From the NCBI GenBank assembly GCA_037501455.1, contig CM074863.1, positions 15,744,001-15,808,000 on the forward strand: a DNA stretch of 64,000 bases, in the 5' to 3' direction. Source of the DNA: Lantana camara. Lineage: Eukaryota; Streptophyta; Magnoliopsida; Lamiales; Verbenaceae. Positions 49,650 through 60,826 of the stretch are shown here, piece by piece (positions within the stretch are counted from its first letter, which is position 1; each line of letters opens with the position of its first letter). Below the pieces are notes generated by a model, which worked only from the letters and a program-made list of their open reading frames with translations, was not told the DNA's origin and searched no databases. The translations under genes and the position numbers were made by a program.

Positions 49650-49815
49650 AAGTACCTTAATTTTGAGCGATGCCTTCTCTAATTGCAGCTAGAGCTTTCA
49701 CAATTTGCGTTCAAGAATCTCTAAATTGCTGTATTTTTCCTATGTTAATTGCTATGATTTTGGATTCTCTGTGATTGTGACCTCCTGGAATTTCAAAATT
49801 GCAAGTTTTAAAATA

Positions 49816-50847
49816 GAGAAAATTGCATTTTTGGTACCATAGGATATAGGTCAATTTTTTTTTGGTCCCGTAGTTTTTAAATCATCCCGTACTTTTAATT
49901 TTTCGACAAATATAGTCCCAAAGTGAAAATTTTTCAATATTAGTCCCAAAAAATTTAGAAATATATATTTATAATATTTTTCCTTAATTAAAAAATACAT
50001 ATCAAATATTAGGAAAGTTTTAAAAGAATACCAACCACAAGATATGCATTTTATTTTTATAATAAATAATAAATTATTACATTTTAAAGTATAAGTATTA
50101 CTTTAAAATTATAAAATAAAAAAAATAAAAACATATACATAGTAACATAATTAATAAAATAATCTTCAATATTGTATTTAGTTAAAAATATATAACATAA
50201 AAAATTGAAAATAATTAATATATATCTACTAATTGAAAATAAAATATTGATGTTATTTTTGAATTCTCATTAAATATATATGGCTACTAATTACTTTTTA
50301 ATTTTTTAATTAATATTATATTATTGAATAAAATATATATATAAATTTTCTGCTATTTTCAATTTTAACTACACCCAGCGTTAATTATTTTAAATAAATA
50401 CAATGTTATATATATAAGAAATATGTAAGTATTATAAATATTAATGTTTTTTAATTTTTTAATTTTACATATTTTTAACTAAATGCAATATTGAATATTA
50501 TTTTATTAATTATGTTATTATGTATATATTTTTATTTTCTTATTTTATAATTTTAAAGTAATACTTATACTTTAAAATGTAATAATTTATTATTTATTAT
50601 AAAAATAAAATGCATATCATGTGGTTGATATTCTTTTAAAATTTTCCTAATATATATTTGATATGTATTTTTTAATTAAGGAAAAATATTATAAATATAT
50701 ATTTCTAAATTTTTTGGGACTAATATTGAAAAAATTTCACTTTGGGACTATATTTGTCGAAAAGCTAAAAGTGCGGGATGATTTAAAAACTACGGGACCA
50801 AAAAACAATTGACCTATGTCCTATGGGACCAAAAATGCAATTTTCTC
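49816..50847. mobile_element. Long-TIR Mutator-like (foldback) element 1
   Basis: A 1.03-kb near-palindrome. The left arm from GAGAAAATTGCATTTTTGG (49816) pairs with the right arm ending CAATTTTCTC (50847). The arms match for about 380 bp with scattered mismatches, leaving an AT-rich centre. Flanks tttaaaata (49807-49815) and attaaaata (50848-50856) are a 9-bp duplication with one mismatch, the size made by Mutator-like transposases. No open frame; non-autonomous. Confidence 0.85.
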
Positions 50848-51025
50848 ATTAAAATATCTCTGCCCGTCGAGCCAAGGCGAGTTCCAACTTCCAACCCTGG
50901 AAATGAGCTCGGTAAGGTTCAAATTCGAGTTCTAAGCTAAAACTCCAAAACTTAAACGAGCTTGATCAAACTTGATTTGGTTCGGTTAGAAATTGGGTTT
51001 ATAAACTGTTCTTTTATAACGTGGT

Positions 51026-52380
51026 GGGAAAAATTGCAATTTTAGTCCCATTGGATTCAAATCGTTGCAATAAAGGTCTCATTGGTTTGAAATATCCAAA
51101 ACACATCCCATTGGATTCTAAAAGGTTACAATAAAGGTCCCATTGGTTTAAAAATCCAAAATACATCCCATTTGATTTTAAAACATTGCAAGATTAGTCC
51201 CATATTTGATCAACTAGCAAAATAATTAGATGTTTCGCTAGTGCAAAAGATTTTTTTTTCTTTTTGGGAAATCGCCATTTTTTTTTCTAAAATATTTTAT
51301 TTTCACTCATATTTATTCGAATTTTTAATATTTTATTTTTCCCCATATTTCTCTTAATTTCCACCTCATTTATGTCATTTTATTAAAGATTTTTTTACAA
51401 AAAATTAATTATTTCCTTCCCTATATCTTTTGATTTCCACCAAAATTTTCTATTTTTTTTATTATGAGTATTTTTTTTTTAATTTCTATAATGCACTATG
51501 GATTACAATGAAATAAATAACTCCTATTGTAAGTAATTCAAAAAGAGATTTTCATTTCTCACATCAAAAGTATCATATATATATATAAATGTGCCAAACA
51601 ATGTTTTCATTTATAAGGTGGGAAAAGGTATTTTTTTTAAAAAATAACCCTTTAATAAAATGATAGAAAAATACTCTTAATAAAAATTAAAAATACTCAT
51701 AACAATAAATAAATAAATAAGTCCTCTAATGAGTAATCGAAAAGAAGATTTTCATTTCTTACTTTAAAAAAATCATATAAATGTGCCAAACAATATTTTT
51801 TATTTCCTCCCCTATAAATAAAAACATTGAAAATTTTGAATATTTTTTATTTCCTCCCCTATAAATAAAAACATTAAAAAATTTGAAGTTCTTTTTAATT
51901 TTTATTAAGATTAATGTAGAATTTGAAAAAAAGAAAATACTCTTAATAAAAAGATAGAAAATTTTGATGGAAATCAAGAGATATGGGGGTGGAAATAATT
52001 AATTTTTTAAAAAAGAACTCCTTAATGAGACCGTAGAAATTGGGTGAAAAATAGGAGAAATATTAACGAAAATAAAATATTGAAACTAAGAGAAATACAA
52101 GTGAAAATAAAATATTTTATAAAAAAAAGGTGATTTCCCAATAAAATAAGTAAAAAAGATAGACACTAATGAAATAGGTAATTATTTTGTTAGTTGATCA
52201 AATATGGGATTAATTTTGTAATGTTTTAGAATCAAATGAGATGTATTTTGGATTTTTAAACCGATGGGACCTTTATTGCAACCTTTTAGAATCAAATGGG
52301 ATGTGTTTTGGATATTTCAAACCAATGGAACCTTTATTGCAACAGTTTGAATCTAATGGGACTAAAATTGCAATTTTTCC
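51026..52380. mobile_element. Long-TIR Mutator-like (foldback) element 2
   Basis: A 1.36-kb element with arms of about 430 bp (start GGGAAAAATTGCAATTTTAG; end CTAAAATTGCAATTTTTCC). It is flanked by the perfect 9-bp duplication taacgtggt (51017-51025 and 52381-52389). The terminal sequence resembles element 1 (AAAATTGCA.TTTTGGTCCCAT), so both probably used the same transposase. The centre has a 47-bp tandem duplication (51794-51840 and 51841-51887). No transposase frame. Confidence 0.92.
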
Positions 52381-52617
52381 TAACGTGGTATATTGTATAT
52401 GCATCATCTTGGGTTTTTATTTCAAAAAAAAAAACCGAAAAACTTGGGGTTTTATGAAGTTTTTGTTTGATTTTCATTGTCATTGAGAAATAAATATAGC
52501 AGTCTCCACAGGAAGCTTTAAATTCTCCAGGGTCGAGAGGAAAAAGACGCAGTTTCAATGTTCCTCGTCGTTGTTCTTGATTGAAAAGGAGAACTCCAAC
52601 CGGACGACACCGTTTCA

Positions 52618-55600
52618 ATGACGGACTCGTCGCTGCCGCAGAGTACAGCCCTAAATCCCTCTGACTCCTTACTTCCTTTCCCGCCGCGCCGTTGGCGGCC
52701 ACTTCGCAGCCGTACATATAACGCCCTCGTTGGAATCCTCTCGCTCTGCCGCACCAACTTTACCCATTCCCAAACTCAAGGTATTAAAGTTAATTCTTAT
52801 TTTCATTTTTAATCGTAGTTCATAGTTCATTCGAGTTTGCGATTTTAATTTTGATTTCCTTGTGAGTTTGAGAAGTCGACATTTGCTATAATTAGGTAGA
52901 TACAAGTTGAAATGGGAAAAAGAGTAGACTACCTGTAATTTTCTTCCTCGTTATTTAGTTTTCTGGGGGCTGCTTTGTGCTGTGGTACACAAGAATTTGG
53001 TTAACGCAGTTGTTGGAACAAAATTAGTTGCTCTGGTCCCATTTGCATCTCAATGTGTTCACATACAACGTATTATGTGCTCTTTATACTCATAGATATT
53101 TTCGTTGCATTAAAGTGTGCTATTGAGATTTTGTTTGTGTGTTAATGTAGTTGATGGTGCTTGTGATGAATTAGAACCAGTCACTGAGAAAAATGGATCA
53201 ATCTCCTGTAATGAGATCGAAGCAACAGACATATTGCCTCCTAACAGCAAGGACTCCAATGATACACTTATTCAAGAAACCTCAGCTCATGCAAATAAAG
53301 AAAATATTAGTTTCCATGATGGGTGTTTTGACGATAAACAAGCGACAACACTGGAGTTGGATGAAACAAAATTGACAACCGAAGTCGAGCAGGAAGTAGA
53401 TCCAGGAAATAAAATGAGCATTGGAAACTTTTCAGTTGTTGAAAACGAAAAGGGTGATTGTGCTATCCGGATTGCTAACGAACAAGAAAATGTGAATAGT
53501 GTTCTTAATGTTATGATGGATGACTTTGGCACATTAGGAGAGCTCCAAGTGGACAAGGATTTTGGTATTCACGATCTTTCTGAAGTTCTGGACTCTTGTT
53601 TTGGCATGGATATGGTTGTTGAATCATCAAAAACAGGTGAGAACAACCAAGAGAATGACAGTTGTTTGAAGGAGAACATACCTAGTGAAGCTGAACATGA
53701 ATTGCAGCTGAAGGCTATGGAACTGGAAAAACTCATATCATCTTCTCAACTTAATGATGATGAAGAGATTGAAGAAGGGGAGGTCTCTGGGGAAGATAGG
53801 GTTGCTGATATATCATCTGATGCATTATCTGAAGATGCTGAACCATTGGGAGAAAAAACTAAGGAGAAGGTGCATAATTTTGAGGATTCTTGTAGTAAAG
53901 AAAAATACATTTGTAATAGTGAAGATAGAAGATGTTGGCAACGTGAAATGTTTGATACTTCACCGGGCCACATTGTGAATACCGACTGTAAATCTATGCA
54001 GCGGGAAAGCAGAACAATTACCAGGAAGATGCAAGAATGTTATTCAACATTCTTAAATGATAGTCCTATGGAAACTCAACTAAGTGGTCCTGTACCACCT
54101 CGTTTGGAAAGTCTAACTCCATCTGCCAAAACTCTTCCAGATAATGCTGCTGAAGTTCAAACTTCTGCTACAGCTGAACAGGTATGAAATATGTATTGTG
54201 GCAGTTTTCTTATTTTCCTTGAGCCTGACATCTAGATTTAATATGGAATTTTGCATATATATTATGGCATAATTCTCATTGGAAGAGAAGCTTTTATTAC
54301 ACTCACACAAGGTCGTGATCCGAGAATGCAATTTCTATATTGCTATCAATTTGATCAAAAAGTTGATTTAAAATAATCCCAAACACTTTTAGGAAATATG
54401 TGTTGAGATCAGAGAATTTGGTTGAATTGCTGGAGGGCTTAGCACATGTAATCTATTTATCTCCCTTCCAAAACAATAAACACATTAGCAGGGCTCCAGG
54501 ACTTCTTATATCTTATGTATCATAGTGTTTTTATTAGTTATATGATTGGCAGGAGCTCAATTATCAATGAACTTAATTTCACGTGTTTGGTGTCAACTTA
54601 ATTGTGCTGCTCTTAATTTAAATATGCTTGTTGTTAGCGTCAGTAAATTCATTCTATGAATTCAAGTTTGTACAATATGTTTCAGACTTTCAGCATATAA
54701 GCATTGTATATTTTTATAATATGTCCTTGCTGCATAACGTAGAATTTGATGTCAAATTTATGCAGGGTGGTGATGTCCGCAAAAGAAAAAGAAAGGGGCC
54801 CTTGACCAAGGAAAGAAGAGCTAAGAAAAAGGTACTCATCAGGAATATTGAGAAGAAGAATATATTTATCTTATATTATCTTTTAAATCTGACGTTGTGC
54901 AACAACTAACATTGGTGCTATAATTTTTTTCATCTGCTTGCATGCTTATTAGACAAGTAAATTGTTACTCTGAACTGGTCATACCTATTATGTTTGATCT
55001 CCCACCTTCATTGCATTGAATTAATGTTATTTTGCAGAAAAAGGAGAGAATTAAACGAGCAGAAAAGAACAGACAACTTGGGGTTAAAAGACTGAAGTTG
55101 CAACCAGTTTTAAAGCCAAAAACTGTAACATATTGCCGCCACTATCTACAGGGAAGATGCCATGAGGTTGTAAGAGATCTTACACTGTATTATTGTTCTG
55201 TTTTTGTGTGGTGGAGTAATATCTTAATTGTGTTTCATGCACCCTTCTGCCATACCCCATACCAAGAAATGAGAAACTTACAAACAAAGAAAACCTAAAA
55301 TTCTTGAAAGGTGCTCTTATATTTTCTTTTGTTCTTACAGGGTGGGAACTGCAAATTTTCTCATGATACGATTCCGTTGACAAAGTCGAAGGTATGCTTT
55401 TTGTTCTTTCAGAAACTTTAATTGATATTGTTGATGTGGAGTTACTTTTTTTTCTTGCATCAAAAAACTTGAAGCATTTCCATACTGTTTATAAAGTTCG
55501 ATGTGATGTATCACATGCCTTTTGTTGAGCAATCACACTAATTTTGCTCTTGGTGATGGTGGGCTGGAGTAGTGTTTAAACGAAGAATTTTGGAACATTT

Positions 55601-57097
55601 GTCTTTCATGTGAAATTCCTTTGTTTGTTTGTGTTTTCACTAGAACATGTTTGATCTTTTTGCTAGATCCTCAGTTCCCCCTTATTTATGTTATTCTTCC
55701 TCAACAACATCACTGCTGATGAACGTATATATGTAACTCTAAAATCAATTTTGCATTGAATTTTGCTCAAATTGAAATTGAAACTGCAATAACCTTTTGG
55801 TGATTCCTTCATGATTTAGACAATGGTACATCTCATGTGTAGCGTCATTTACCTTAGAGATTATGTTCGTTTGATAATCATGGTTAATCACTTTTATGTG
55901 TTCATTTTGCTCGTCATGTTCTTATTTTCCTACACGTGTGATTGTGTTGCAGCCATGTGGTCATTTTGCTCGTCAATCTTGTATGAAAGGAGATGACTGC
56001 CCATTTGACCATCAACTCTCAAAGTACCCATGCAAAAATTATATATCAAATGGTTTCTGCCCTAGAGGCTCTGCATGTTTGTTTTCACATGAGGTAATTG
56101 TTTCTCCTCTGACTCTAATCAGTTAATGACTTCTCCTGTTTTATATTTGGTATCAGTCTCTGAACCGTGTTGTGTGTTGCCTCAGATGCCATCGGAGCAG
56201 AGTCTCCCTACAACACCAAACACCTCTAAACCTGAGTTGACGACGCCATCTGCCCAGAAGACAATGCCTGATAAAGGAACGTCCTTTAAGGCTTCAAATG
56301 TTACCAAGCCTGAAATGAAATTCTCATCTCCATTGAATAACTCCAACTTTAGCAAGCATACCAACAATATTGATTTGGTTAATCAGAAAGTTGATGCTAG
56401 GTTCTGCGCAACTGGGAACTCCTCTGGTAACAATTCAGAACTGCTTTCGAAGCCTGTTCCAAGAACTGTGGGGCATACTCCAAAAGGAGTTAGCTTCCTT
56501 CTCAATGGATCCTCTATGAAAACAAGTGATTGTGTTGATGTTGCCCACGGAACAGTCCTTAAAGTACCAGGTAGCATCAACAAGAACGAGATTTCTGAGA
56601 AAACAACTCCAAGAAAACCACGGGGAATAAATTTTCTCTCCTTTGCCCAAACTTCCTCGAACGATTCCAGTAGTAAGATGATCTCTAACATTATGCATCC
56701 AAATGGTGATAACAGATCAGGAAAATCAGTCATAGATGTCAGAAATGATGGTAGATTGAATTGTTCAATGCTAGAGAGTGGTTGTATAGAAGATCCGGTC
56801 AGAGCTAATTCTCATTTTACCAAAAAAGACACTGGTTTGTCATCTGGTAAAGAGCAAGCAAGCACACCCAGTGGGCTTCAGGATACCATTAAAATGCCTT
56901 TCCTTTCCTTTGGAGTTCCTGGGGAACAATCTACAGGTGGGCAGAATGTAAATTTGAGTGGTTCTTTGAAGACATCACTCTTGTCAAATACACCAAGTTC
57001 GGTGCAGAAAGCTGTTCAGTCAACATTAGCATTTGCAGCAAAGTTTGAGACTGATATTAAAGTTGGACCATCATCCCTTCATAAACAGGGACGCTAG
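52618..57097 (+). CDS. CCCH zinc-finger protein, C3H65/C3H7-like, seven exons
   Basis: Coding exons inferred from frame and GT-AG sites: 52618-52780, 53151-54181, 54766-54831, 55038-55166, 55341-55391, 55953-56093 and 56186-57097. They join in frame to about 830 aa. Residues 1-398 are acidic and low in structure (EEIEEGEVSGEDR near 380 of the raw frame). Residues about 402-427 are a strong basic nuclear-localisation stretch (RKRKRKGPLTKERRAKKK). Three CCCH fingers follow: C453-C461-C467-H471 and C482-C490-C496-H500 (both C-x7-C-x5-C-x3-H), and C507-C516-C522-H526 (C-x8-C-x5-C-x3-H). The serine/threonine-rich C-terminus (528-830) has no known domain. The finger block and preceding KNRQLGVKRLKL resemble Arabidopsis C3H65 (EMB1789) and C3H7, probably nuclear RNA-binding proteins; EMB1789 is needed for embryo development. 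The function here is inferred. The first exon is the least certain; no frame break is seen. Confidence 0.9.
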
Positions 57098-58080
57098 AAG
57101 TTTTCAAGTTGTTCAGTGATGTGTTGAGAGTTAGTTTCTTTATTTCAGCGCAGAATCAGTATACTGAAAGATTCAAGGTTTGGGTTTTTCGTGATGACAT
57201 CTGCATCCAGAATCTTTAGATGAACAATCCTTTTGTTGTGAAGGTGTCGGTTGACATCGCAAATCTTATACATATCACTTGTGGTAGAGAGAGTAGAAGC
57301 ATCTCGTGTGATTTTCACGCCATCTGCCTTTTTACTGCTGCTGCTACAAGGTTGTCAAAATCTAAAGTTGCTAGATGCATTCTTCTCTTTTTTCCAAAAT
57401 TATCTTAGATATATATGTTATTTCCCCAGGCTCCTTCTCCTTAGTAATATTCACGGAGACGATTGCTTTGAGGCCTTGTTAAGAGGGAGAAGCTAGAATG
57501 CTAAGAAAGCTGCCTCATCTCATGCCGATTCATTCCGCTTCCGAGGTCGACTGTCATTTGCTGTAGTTGTACCAAGTCATTCTGGTTTATACCTAGAAAA
57601 TGTATGGGTATTAACATCTGTAAATTGTATTGCAGTTCTCACTAGTTAAACCATGTTTATCCATGGTGCAAACTCTTGACACACTGTAATCACATAGCAC
57701 AGGGAAGCCAGATTTTCCCCCACAAACTACTTAATTGTGTCTTTGGTTTTAATTCTTTGTAGTGATCCTGATTCCTGTAGCCACAGTTGTAGAATCTGCG
57801 CTTACAAATGTAGCATTTTGATCTCAGATTCACATCTAAGCAAGAAAGCTGAGGGGCTTGCATTGGCAAATGGCAATATAGTTATGGGTCAGAGTGAAAT
57901 TTCTTGGAAGTTGAGGGACTTGATGAGGATTAAAGTGTAGGCCTGGGTTTGTGTGAGCCATAATCGAACAAATGGCAAGCTGTTTCTCGAATTTTATTTT
58001 GTTTACTGTGTTGGGTCACTTGATACCCACTTTTCCACGTGGGTGTCGTCCTATCGTATCCTCTTATGCAGTCAAATTAA
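57098..58080 (+). other. 3' untranslated and downstream region of the CCCH gene
   Basis: Mixed sequence without conserved coding potential. The open frames at 57220-57496 and 57737-57940 have no recognisable features. The 3' UTR of the CCCH gene lies in the first few hundred bases, but I cannot place the polyadenylation site. Confidence 0.5.
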
Positions 58081-58162
58081 TGGTGATTTTCTAAGAGTGG
58101 TGTAGTTTTCAAGGCATATTGTAATTTTGGTGTACTTTCTCTGAGTATTGCAAGTTTGGTGT

Positions 58163-58625
58163 GTTCCGCTTTTTAGAAAAGCGGAACATGCGAAAATTAA
58201 AATTTTTTTTTAATGTTCTGTTGTTCCGCCGTTTGCAAGAGCGGATTTACTGTGTAGTTATATTTAATCGCGGGACCCCACGAGCAACCTTTGACAAGAG
58301 TGGATTGCTTACCAACAGTTGTTCCGCTATTAGAGATAGCGGAATTAGGGTGATTTTCACGCTTCCAAAACCTGCGAGATATCGCCAACTTCGGGCGAGA
58401 TTTTCCCTGTGCTACAGTAGTTCCGCTAGTCCGGAAGGCGGAACCACAATATCTGAAATTTAAACAATTGATAATTGGCACCGTGATTCCGCATTCGTGA
58501 AAGGCGAAAATTTTACGAACTGCTACAGTTGTTTTTTCACACAGAAACCATGGTGTTACTGAATTTAGGATTTTATTTTATTTTCTTTTCTGCACACTAA
58601 TTCCGCTATTCTAGAAGACGGAATA
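58163..58625. repeat. Row of six short TTCCGC...GCGGAA hairpins
   Basis: Six inverted repeats share the same arms at intervals of roughly 60-115 bp. They are at 58163-58187 (11-bp perfect stem, 3-base loop), 58223-58245 (5-bp), 58322-58344 (9-bp perfect stem), 58420-58444 (7-bp), about 58486-58508 (decayed) and about 58600-58624 (6-bp). The arms are kept (TTCCGC / GCGGAA) while the loops differ. Sequence between hairpins is not obviously repeated. Just upstream (58085-58165) are short repeats of the type TTTTGGTGTA. It could be the terminal part of an unrecognised transposon or a structured RNA region. Confidence 0.75.
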
Positions 58626-60826
58626 TTCAGATCTGAAACCCACGCAGCAAACCCTTTTTCCCCTAAGTTACCCCTTTTCACTTTGTAGAATTTACGGTTG
58701 TAAGCTTGAATATTACCAAATCAGTGGACGTTCCTCCTGAGGATTATCTGATCGACGGCGAGTGGTGGTGTGGGCTATTTATTCGGCGACCTCGTCTTGG
58801 ACCCGTGAGGCCCTGTATTCGTTGTTGCGCAGCCGTTGGTGGAAGAGTTAGCCCTTTGCCCCGCCTACAACTTGAATCCGATTTTGAGGTATAAATTCTG
58901 AGCTTTAGTGGTATGTAATTGCTTGAAATCGTGCATAGCATTCAGGTCTGTTAGGTTTAACGTTTCTTTCCGAAAAGGTCAGTTGTTGCTAGAAATTAGT
59001 GCAATGCCTGTCGGAATTTTTTTTTTTTTTTTTTTTTGGACATGACCTTGTTTCAACGTTTATGCTACAAATTTACCACATTCAGAAAGTTGGGTAAGAA
59101 GTTGTCCCTTTCTTGTTCCCCAAATCCTTTTTCACCCAAAATTTCGTTGTCAGAGTGTGTAGTTTAATAATGAAAAGGACCCTTTCATGGTCCCCAACTG
59201 CTGAAATCTGTGTAAATGTGGGTACATGACCGCGTTGGAGGGCCACCATTTCTTACATTTAATTGTTATGGGTAAGGAATAGAAGTACAGGCCCACCATT
59301 ACCGTTTCGAAACCTTATTTGGCCAAAAATAGGTAAACCCGTCATCAAGATTAGTGAATATATTATTTAGTTAAGGCCTTAAGCTTTAGGCACGAAATGG
59401 GCTGTTTAGGATGACTATGCAATCACTGATCTTAAATCATTAGTGAATGCTTTCAAGTTTTATTTGGCCAGAAATGGGTAAACCCGTAATGAAGATTTGT
59501 GAATATATGACCTTCAAGCTTTGAAGGTTTGAAGCTTTTTAGGCTTTTTAGGCTGACTATGCAATCATCTTTTTAACCAAGTTATCATAGACATATATTA
59601 ACTAAAATTTTGTAGAAGCTTTCATGTATGGTGGATGGTTTAAACATCTGTGCAATCTGGTAATTAAATATGTCCATTAAATACTTCCATTAAAACCAAA
59701 AAGTAGGTGGCATGAATTGCAACGACTGTCCCACGTTGGTGTAGTTCGAATAATAGAGGCAATCTTGGTGTAATTTAATGAAATTATGCACTGGTTGCCA
59801 ATATTGTTGTAGTTAAATGTTTGTTATAAGCAATATGAAGGTGCAACTCTTGTTTGTTGGAAATTACACATACCCCTCAAGAACATAACATTTTCTGGAT
59901 AATTACACATACCTCCCCTCCCATCAGAAATTAGGTGGTCTGTATCGCGAGGGGTGTGGTTGTTGATGTAGTTGGAATATGAGAGGGGTGATACTTGCAT
60001 TAAATGGATTCCTGAGGCAGTTAAAAGACTGTAATAGTTAATTGTTTATTGTACCAAAACTGTTTGGTTGATTATTAAAGTGAGAAAAGTGTATTAGAGG
60101 ATCTTTTGAAATGCAATGCCATTGAATTGTTGCATTAATTGGTTCATGTTTTTCGATAAAGAGTTGAATAAGTAATGTTATTAGTCAACACTAAAATATG
60201 GTGGCAGTTAATGGAAATCTACTGTGAAGTAAAATGGGAACTGATCATGAACTGAGAATTGATGATAATATGACCTCCATAAACATTAGTTTCAGGATTT
60301 AGTTAAATTTTACGTTGTATGAGCGTTTAATGCATTCTGACGCATTTCAGATTAGTATTTTATGTAATATATGGCAGGTAGATATGAACTTTTGAAATCT
60401 GGAGAAACAGTGCACTTCTTAAATTTATTTTTTTTTTTTTTTCTGTTGTTAATTTATCTTATTATGCCAGTCTGTTGTAGAATGTGTCATTGTATTATGT
60501 ATTTCTTGTTTTGTGGAATAGTTGAGTGAATGGGCATTTTATTGTTTTGTAAACCTGAGCATATTAAATACTTGTTGGGCATCAGTCAGCATAGTAAATA
60601 ACATTTATAGGCAATCTCAAAATTATTTTTACTTTCCTAAAAACCAACTGAATCCAGTGTGTAATGCTATGTTAACTATTGATTATCAAAATCCAGGTTT
60701 GACTGCTCTGTTTTTATCCATTTTCTGGAATTTTGTTACACCAGTTGCAACTTAATTGGTGGAAATTTACTATTTTTAATAAATTATGTTACTGAATTTT
60801 TTTACGGGATTCTGTAGGTCATTGCA
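58626..60826. other. Non-coding, repeat-derived stretch upstream of the PMD gene
   Basis: No convincing gene; the 62-codon frame at 58706-58894 lacks any recognisable motif. It contains T-runs at about 59018-59037 and 60427-60441. It also has an imperfect tandem duplication offset by about 144 bp (59316-59435 and 59460-59570; shared TATTTGGCCA.AAAT.GG and GACTATGCAATCA). Phrases such as GGTGTAGTT and TTACACATACC recur, which suggests old transposon material. The promoter of the PMD gene should lie in the right part but is not evident. Confidence 0.55.

Noticed and set aside
49462..49692. 76-codon frame starting MAKPNFCLVQ
   Set aside because: It reads straight through a near-perfect splice donor at 49649 into intron-like sequence, so it is unlikely to be translated as such.
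52334..52905. Minus-strand open frames over the first CCCH exon
   Set aside because: They are shadows of the plus-strand exon, which has correct splice sites and joins in frame to conserved fingers.
58163..58625. Hairpin row as a set of transcription terminators or tRNA-like genes
   Set aside because: No T-run after the stems in a consistent way, no tRNA promoter boxes or cloverleaf, and the setting is a plant nuclear genome.
58706..58894. 62-codon frame upstream of the PMD gene
   Set aside because: No recognisable motif, no splice link to the PMD exons in a matching frame that I could establish.
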